Assembly: GCF_023715655.1 (NCBI RefSeq)
Contig: NZ_JAMBON010000016.1
Coordinates: 1 to 64,000, forward strand
Reading direction: 5' to 3'
Length of the DNA stretch: 64,000 nucleotides
Source of the DNA: Oceanobacillus luteolus
Lineage (GTDB): Bacteria; Bacillota; Bacilli; Bacillales; Amphibacillaceae
Shown here: in pieces, positions 59,945-64,000 of the stretch
How the letters are laid out: every line of letters starts with the position of its first letter
How positions within the stretch are numbered: the first letter of the stretch is position 1
Program-made: the position numbers and the translations under genes
The notes under the pieces: model-generated
What the model saw: only the letters and a program-made list of their open reading frames with translations
The model's database searches: none
What the model was told of the DNA's origin: nothing

Positions 59945-60376
59945 TTAATGTACTTCTATCAATTCTTCATCTAGTTCAATCTTTTTATTCTTTTCCAGTA
60001 ATAACTTCACAAATTCTTCCTTGTTTTTTGGTGATATACTTATTTCTTCATACAAACCATAATGAATTCTCAGTCGATCAGCAGCTAATGCTGGGGCAGC
60101 CCAAACGTTTTTTTCTTTAGAGATCCGTTTGATACCCTCTATGTTAATCTTCTTTTTGAAGGGACCAAATTTTACAATAAGTGTTTCTTGTTGTATGACA
60201 TAGCCTGTACCAAACCACATCCAAAATAATAAGATTAATGTTGTCCCCCCAATTAATATACCTGCTGGATAAAGTCCATCTATAATTGTTCCAAAAAGCA
60301 CTACTGCAATCGTTCCCCATACTGCAAAGAAATAGATTGTATCTTTTATTGAACCGAAATAGATAAGAACCACCAC
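59945..60376 (-). CDS. bPH-domain membrane protein
   Basis: 143 residues. Two helices at the N-terminus (about 10-27 and 34-54), then a short beta domain with GYVIQQETLIVKFGPFKKKI and DRLRIHYGLYEEISISPKNKEEF, a PF06713-type bacterial PH domain (YyaB/YdbS-like). Membrane-anchored, function unknown. The GTG 60376 start sits very close to AAGGAAA and may be off by a codon (GTG 60373). Confidence 0.72.
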   Translation of the reverse strand: MVVLIYFGSIKDTIYFFAVWGTIAVVLFGTIIDGLYPAGILIGGTTLILLFWMWFGTGYVIQQETLIVKFGPFKKKINIEGIKRISKEKNVWAAPALAADRLRIHYGLYEEISISPKNKEEFVKLLLEKNKKIELDEELIEVH

Positions 60377-60381
60377 TTTCC

Positions 60382-60693
60382 TTAAAGATTATCTACTTGT
60401 TCAAGTCGCATATAATCATTCCTTTTAACAGTGATATACCATAATGGAAACAGTGCTTGAAAGCCACTTAATCCGCGACATGTAAAATATAGTACTTCAT
60501 TTTCTTGAATTTCAAACTGTATTTTCTTGCTTCTGCACCAATCGACTTTCAGATAAAGTGTATGTGAACCGGGAGGGATGCGATAATCGAACGTCTCATT
60601 CTCTCCAAAGGAACCAATTTCTTGATCATTCAATACGACAATGTATTTTCTTAATTTTTTTGTCCAAGCTGCTTCTCGCTTTATTACTATCAT
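60382..60693 (-). CDS. Small beta-rich protein, unknown function
   Basis: 103 residues. Pattern KYIVVLNDQEIGSFGENETFDYRI-PPGSHTLYLKVDW (in parts) is like PEGA/DUF2846-type beta sandwiches, where a P-G-x-H-x-L-x-L strand is typical. No signal peptide. AAGGAG precedes ATG 60693. Five bases upstream of the bPH gene, so they are cotranscribed. Confidence 0.65.
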   Translation of the reverse strand: MIVIKREAAWTKKLRKYIVVLNDQEIGSFGENETFDYRIPPGSHTLYLKVDWCRSKKIQFEIQENEVLYFTCRGLSGFQALFPLWYITVKRNDYMRLEQVDNL

Positions 60694-60710
60694 GCGTGTC
60701 TCTCCTTAAG

Positions 60711-61130
60711 TTATAACTCGTAAGTTTCCGGCTTTTCATATATAACATACGTGCCAGCGATAAAATCATGGATGGATCGTTTATCCGGCCTCATACCTAC
60801 CATAAATGCACTGATAATCGCTCCAATTCCAAAAGTTAAAGCATAGATGATGCCACCAACCAACTCTCGCAGAATCATCTGTCCGAGTCCCAGTTTATTG
60901 CCATGGATGCTGACAATCCGGATGCCGAACGCTTTCTTTCCAATCGTGTAGCCATACCATACAAACGGAAGGATGATGAAATACACGAGATTTAACGTAT
61001 CCAGGAAGAAATTATCATCCAAGAACACCCCAAACAAAATATAGCTTAAAAACCCGAGCGTTATGCTCAAAAAGATCCCATCTACTAATATTGCCCCTAA
61101 TCTAATCCAAAACCCAGCATTTCTCTCCAT
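60711..61130 (-). CDS. RDD-family membrane protein
   Basis: 139 residues. The RDD family (PF06271): RLGAILVDGIFLSITLGF (the R and D of the name), then YTIGKKAFGIRIVS and KRSIHDFIAGTYVIY near the end. Three to four helices. Some members act as Na+/H+-type antiporters in halophiles, others are unknown. GAGGAG precedes ATG 61130. First gene of a probable three-gene run with 60382 and 59945. Confidence 0.85.
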   Translation of the reverse strand: MERNAGFWIRLGAILVDGIFLSITLGFLSYILFGVFLDDNFFLDTLNLVYFIILPFVWYGYTIGKKAFGIRIVSIHGNKLGLGQMILRELVGGIIYALTFGIGAIISAFMVGMRPDKRSIHDFIAGTYVIYEKPETYEL

Positions 61131-61191
61131 ATGAAACTCCTCCTCTATTTATCTATTGAGGTTAATTATTAATCATAATCCTATTATTATC

Positions 61192-61389
61192 TTATTCGCA
61201 ATGTACCGTTGATAAAGATAAGAGGCTTTCCTCTATGATAACTGTACCACCATTCAACATACATTCTTCTGATTTGATTAAATTAGCTTGGTGATTGACA
61301 TGAATTTGACTTATTCGAATAAAAGCAAATGTAATGATTACTACTGTAGTAACAAGGAGTACGAGCCACTTTACCTTTTGTTTATTCAA
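61192..61389 (-). CDS. Small membrane-anchored protein
   Basis: 65 residues from TTG 61389 behind GGAGGT. One helix (VKWLVLLVTTVVIITFAFI) and a short outer domain with two Cys (EECMLNGGT... and VHCE at the C-terminus), possibly disulfide-linked. No family recognised. Confidence 0.55.
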   Translation of the reverse strand: MNKQKVKWLVLLVTTVVIITFAFIRISQIHVNHQANLIKSEECMLNGGTVIIEESLLSLSTVHCE

Positions 61390-61395
61390 AACTTT

Positions 61396-61773
61396 TTACC
61401 TCCGAAAAGATGACTTTTGTGAATCCGTTTTTATGGTCATTACCAAGCCGGCGCCAGTGGTAATGGCTCCTAATAACCCGATGATACCTACTGCAATAAG
61501 CTCAGGAATGAAAAAGCCGATGGGCACCATCGCTAAAAAGGTGATGACAATTAATGTTAAGTATATTCCATTAATCATTCTAACAGCACGATTACTGAAC
61601 AATGATAAAATCAAAGGAGGTAAAAAAACGATAACGAGCAGTCCGATTGATAACCATAATCCATTCGGGTCATCATATGAAACAGCGTTAGGGCCAGTTG
61701 GATGTTTTGCAGCCAATAAAACAGCTCCAATAGCAATTAATAAAGATATAAAGACGAGGCCAAACCTTTTCAT
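61396..61773 (-). CDS. Four-helix membrane protein, unknown function
   Basis: 125 residues. Four hydrophobic stretches starting with FGLVFISLLIAIGAVLLAA, and a short outer loop (KHPTGPNAVSYDDPNG). AAGGAG is eight bases from ATG 61773; GTG 61782 also in frame. Six bases from the next gene, so cotranscribed with the 61192 gene. No family recognised. Confidence 0.6.
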   Translation of the reverse strand: MKRFGLVFISLLIAIGAVLLAAKHPTGPNAVSYDDPNGLWLSIGLLVIVFLPPLILSLFSNRAVRMINGIYLTLIVITFLAMVPIGFFIPELIAVGIIGLLGAITTGAGLVMTIKTDSQKSSFRR

Positions 61774-61801
61774 TTTCTCCACTCCTTGTACATAAGGTTA
61801 A

Positions 61802-61990
61802 TTATGCTTTCTTTCGCTTAAATATTAATTCAAAGAAGGATGGTGTTCCGTAAGCGTTAGTCCCAGGAGCAAAAACCTGCACTAATTCCCATCCATCTTT
61901 CTCATGCTCATAAACTATGGCATGATAATCTTCCTTTGGAGCCAGTTTGAAAGATGATAATTCTATTTTCACGAATTTATGCTCATACAA
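61802..61990 (-). CDS. DUF4177 protein
   Basis: 62 residues. EHKFVKIELSSFK and EHEKDGWELVQVFAP match DUF4177 (PF13783), a very small family with a YKxVxxE...GWExVxV pattern. TTG 61990 stands five bases after GGGGGAG. Function unknown. Confidence 0.75.
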   Translation of the reverse strand: MYEHKFVKIELSSFKLAPKEDYHAIVYEHEKDGWELVQVFAPGTNAYGTPSFFELIFKRKKA

Positions 61991-62013
61991 CGTAACTCCC
62001 CCTATCCAAATGA

Positions 62014-62463
62014 TTACTTTGTTAGTTGCCAGTAAAGCATCTGATGATCAGCTCTTACTTTTTCCATTCTCAGTTTTTCCAACACTCTAATGGAAGAAGC
62101 ATTCTCTTCAAGACATTCAGCAGTTATGATATGGACCAAGTTAGAGTCGAATGCCCAATTTATAATTGCTTTCAGTGCTTCGGTCGCATAACCTTTATTT
62201 TGTTGTGCCGGGGTAATTCCGTAGCCGATTTCCACTGTCTTGTTTTTGTCGGGTTTTTCTTTAAATCCTAGATCCCCGATAATCTTATTCGTTTGTTTAT
62301 CGATAACAAGCCAAACGCCCCAACCTAAAACAGACTCATCATGCTTCAATTCTTCCAGATAATTTTCGATATGTGGACCCAGTTTATATTGCTTCGCAGA
62401 ATATTTCACTAGTGCTTCTTCGGTACAAGGGGCGAGAAGTAATCTTTCAGTTTCCAGTTTCAT
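62014..62463 (-). CDS. GNAT acetyltransferase, RimJ/RimL type
   Basis: 149 residues. LETERLLLAP at the start and TPAQQNKGYATEALKAIINWAF as acetyl-CoA motif, then SSIRVLEKLRMEKV. This is the RimJ/RimL-type GNAT pattern used on protein N-termini, ribosomal proteins or antibiotics. Target unknown. ATG 62463 is chosen over TTG 62466; GGAG is about 13 bases upstream, rather far. Confidence 0.85.
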   Translation of the reverse strand: MKLETERLLLAPCTEEALVKYSAKQYKLGPHIENYLEELKHDESVLGWGVWLVIDKQTNKIIGDLGFKEKPDKNKTVEIGYGITPAQQNKGYATEALKAIINWAFDSNLVHIITAECLEENASSIRVLEKLRMEKVRADHQMLYWQLTK

Positions 62464-62497
62464 CAAGGTTCGATTTCTCCTTTGCGGTTCTTACAGC

Positions 62498-62689
62498 TTA
62501 ATCCATCTCTTTCTTTTTTTCATCCTCACTCGAAGGCATTTTCATACCGGTAAAAGGATTGATCTCATATGTCATGTCCCGACCGTGCTCTTTTTCTGTC
62601 TTACTGATATTTTTGCTTAAAGCGATAAAATACCAAATAAAAGGGATTGCGGCTACCAATATAACTAATCTAGGAATCCAATCCGCCAT
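62498..62689 (-). CDS. Small membrane protein
   Basis: 63 residues. One helix (PRLVILVAAIPFIWYFIALS), then a charged tail (SKTEKEHGRDMTYEINPF ... DEKKKEMD). GAGGAG supports ATG 62689. Unknown function. Confidence 0.6.
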   Translation of the reverse strand: MADWIPRLVILVAAIPFIWYFIALSKNISKTEKEHGRDMTYEINPFTGMKMPSSEDEKKKEMD

Positions 62690-62869
62690 GCAATCACTCC
62701 TCTTGAGTTATTTTGTCATCCCGAATGGCATTAATTTTCCGACTACTCATAATACGTGGAAGCTTGTAAAAAGGTTTCGTATAAAATAAACAAGACAGAA
62801 AAACTTTAAGTGCGATAATGTTACTATAATGTTATAAACGCAGCTTATTATGGTTAGGAGAATGGTGTA

Positions 62870-63424
62870 TTGCTGAAAACATTATCTTTAGTCGCAGAAA
62901 AATTATATGATCACGCTATCCTATGGGGAGTCGGTGGCTCCCTTTTACTCAGCTTTTATAAAGTTATAGATAAACCGAACGATATAGATATTCTGGTGGC
63001 AGAAAAGAATGCCGATAGGTTAAATGAAATCATTTCATCCATAAGCGAACCGAAAGAAGCGTTACGAACTGACCCTTTTCGAACTGTCCATTTCTCTACT
63101 TATAGAATGAATGATATTGATATAGATGTTATGGGAGGTTTTGCAATACAGCATAAGGAAGGTGTCTACAAATTATCCCTAAAACAGGAATCCATTGTCA
63201 CCCATAAAAAAATAAATGGAGTAAATATTCCTTTATGTTCACTTGAAGATTGGTATATCTTATATTGGCTCATTCCAAACAAGCAGGATAAAGTATTGCT
63301 TATTGAACAATATTTAAAAGACAATGGTGTGTCCTATCCGCATTTGCTGATGGAAGCACTGAACAAGCCACTGCCCCTTGAAGTGAAAGAGAGGATAGAA
63401 AGGTTATTAAGCTATTCCATGTAA
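62870..63424 (+). CDS. Nucleotidyltransferase-fold protein
   Basis: 184 residues. GVGGSLLLSF and PNDIDILV (the hG[GS]..DxD signature of the pol-beta-like fold) followed by DIDIDVMGGF (third acidic position) identify a minimal nucleotidyltransferase domain, with an all-alpha C-terminal part. The family covers aminoglycoside adenylyltransferases, AbiEii-type antitoxin-paired toxins and others; no partner gene is adjacent. TTG 62870 behind AGGAGAATGG. Confidence 0.75.
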   Translation: MLKTLSLVAEKLYDHAILWGVGGSLLLSFYKVIDKPNDIDILVAEKNADRLNEIISSISEPKEALRTDPFRTVHFSTYRMNDIDIDVMGGFAIQHKEGVYKLSLKQESIVTHKKINGVNIPLCSLEDWYILYWLIPNKQDKVLLIEQYLKDNGVSYPHLLMEALNKPLPLEVKERIERLLSYSM

Positions 63425-63431
63425 AACTAAA

Positions 63432-63459
63432 ATCCCCCTAACCAGATCGGTAGGGGGAT
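63432..63459. terminator. Bidirectional terminator
   Basis: ATCCCCCTA (63432-63440) and TAGGGGGAT (63451-63459) between convergent genes. Confidence 0.75.
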
Positions 63460-63465
63460 ATTGTG

Positions 63466-64000
63466 TTAAAACACTTTATTTTTATAAATATATAGACTGA
63501 TTAACCAGGAAATCATAAAGAAACTGACTGAAATGATGGCACCGCTAAGATAAATGGTTGCTGTTGATAGGCTGCTGAGGAAATCTGTAAACTCTGTGAC
63601 GTTATGTACTATATATTGAATAATGGAGGGCATAATTGCAGCCATAATCGCTAATGAAATTAGAATTACTGCTCCAAGATAAGCGGGATTTAACAAATAA
63701 AATAGTGGAAAAACCATCGCAATGAGGATCAAAGACAATCCGACAGCGATTGCTATATCAGCAATGGAATAATTATAGTTAAATAAAACTAAAGTAATTC
63801 CTGCCGCCGTTATGGATAACAACATGTAGACAAGTGCTCCAATATATTTTGCGGCTACAATTTCTTTCCGGGTATATGGTAAAGAATTGAGTAAAATATT
63901 GGAGTTCACCAACGCATCAAAATGTATTCCATTGATCGGAATATACGCACCTGCCATCATAAAAACAAGAGCCGGACTAAACAAATCAGCAAAAATAGAA
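63466..64000 (-). CDS. ABC-2 type permease (ABC2_membrane_5), partial at window edge
   Basis: At least 178 residues; the frame stays open to the edge of the window, so the N-terminus is missing. NSNILLNSLPYTRKEIVAAKYIGAL is the cytoplasmic loop typical of the YhcI/ABC-2 permease family with PF13346. Five or so helices are visible. Such permeases work with an ATPase usually encoded upstream, here outside the window, and often belong to peptide or antibiotic response exporters. Confidence 0.8.
   Translation of the reverse strand, partial: SIFADLFSPALVFMMAGAYIPINGIHFDALVNSNILLNSLPYTRKEIVAAKYIGALVYMLLSITAAGITLVLFNYNYSIADIAIAVGLSLILIAMVFPLFYLLNPAYLGAVILISLAIMAAIMPSIIQYIVHNVTEFTDFLSSLSTATIYLSGAIISVSFFMISWLISLYIYKNKVF

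Overview
The window looks like chromosomal DNA of a low-GC, Gram-positive Bacillaceae bacterium of the Oceanobacillus/Virgibacillus kind. The evidence is AT-rich sequence, strong AGGAGG-type ribosome binding sites, frequent TTG/GTG starts, and gene types such as YfkAB, a YwaC-type alarmone synthetase, a DacC-type PBP4, YesM/YesN regulators, AzlCD, TenA under a TPP riboswitch and CzrA/CzcD. The genus is an inference. Nothing seen indicates a prophage. A plasmid-type partition cassette is present, but it sits among ordinary chromosomal genes.

Layout. 1-1993 is a graveyard of mobile DNA: an IS66 transposase remnant, a truncated IS3-type orfA, and a RhuM-like gene broken several times. 2242-4962 holds a TSUP permease, a lipoprotein, a GlcG-like protein and a divergent HxlR regulator. 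4990-7191 is a complete-looking actin-type (type II) DNA segregation cassette: an array of TGTATACAA and GTTTACG motifs (parC-like), a ParM/StbA-family actin and a ribbon-helix-helix ParR-like protein. 7435-8565 is YfkAB. 8820-19960 is a sugar sensing, uptake and chemotaxis block: an extracytoplasmic sugar sensor, a YesM-type kinase and a YesN-type regulator (three-component system), two different sugar-binding lipoproteins (XylF-like and ChvE-like), a GguA/GguB-like ABC transporter and a chemoreceptor. 20136-34873 is mixed metabolism: acetyltransferase, PAS-GGDEF, a 2-hydroxyacid dehydrogenase divergent from a 2-hydroxycarboxylate transporter, radical SAM/SPASM protein, multicopper oxidase, PBP4, DUF421, sulfatase, Staygreen-like protein, AzlCD and LysR.

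The most unusual region is 35929-39192 on the minus strand. Three tandem, almost identical genes encode 37-39 residue peptides. Each has a constant 17-residue N-terminus and then a strict serine-every-second-residue tail. A hairpin with a short T-rich tail follows, then an ABC exporter without a peptidase domain, then a stand-alone Hanks-type Ser/Thr kinase whose catalytic residues are all present. It reads as a compact precursor/exporter/modifier cassette with a kinase as the only candidate modifying enzyme. I cannot match it to a named peptide class. Upstream lie a divergent 31-codon small ORF, an array of 52-bp repeats with hairpins, and an OmpR-type regulator/kinase/LolA-like lipoprotein operon that may sense envelope state.

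43181-64000 holds a frameshifted MFS transporter next to an AbgB-like amidohydrolase, a second DUF421 protein, an acyl-CoA ligase, a DAACS symporter, a MerR regulator with its textbook 19-bp-spacer promoter and a frameshifted CPBP protease, a CNNM transporter, RelP, TPP riboswitch-tenA, CzrA-CzcD, and then a long minus-strand run of small accessory proteins (three VOC proteins, HXXEE, lipoprotein, SnoaL-like, bPH, RDD, DUF4177, GNAT and small membrane proteins). It ends with a nucleotidyltransferase-fold protein and a partial ABC-2 permease cut by the window edge.
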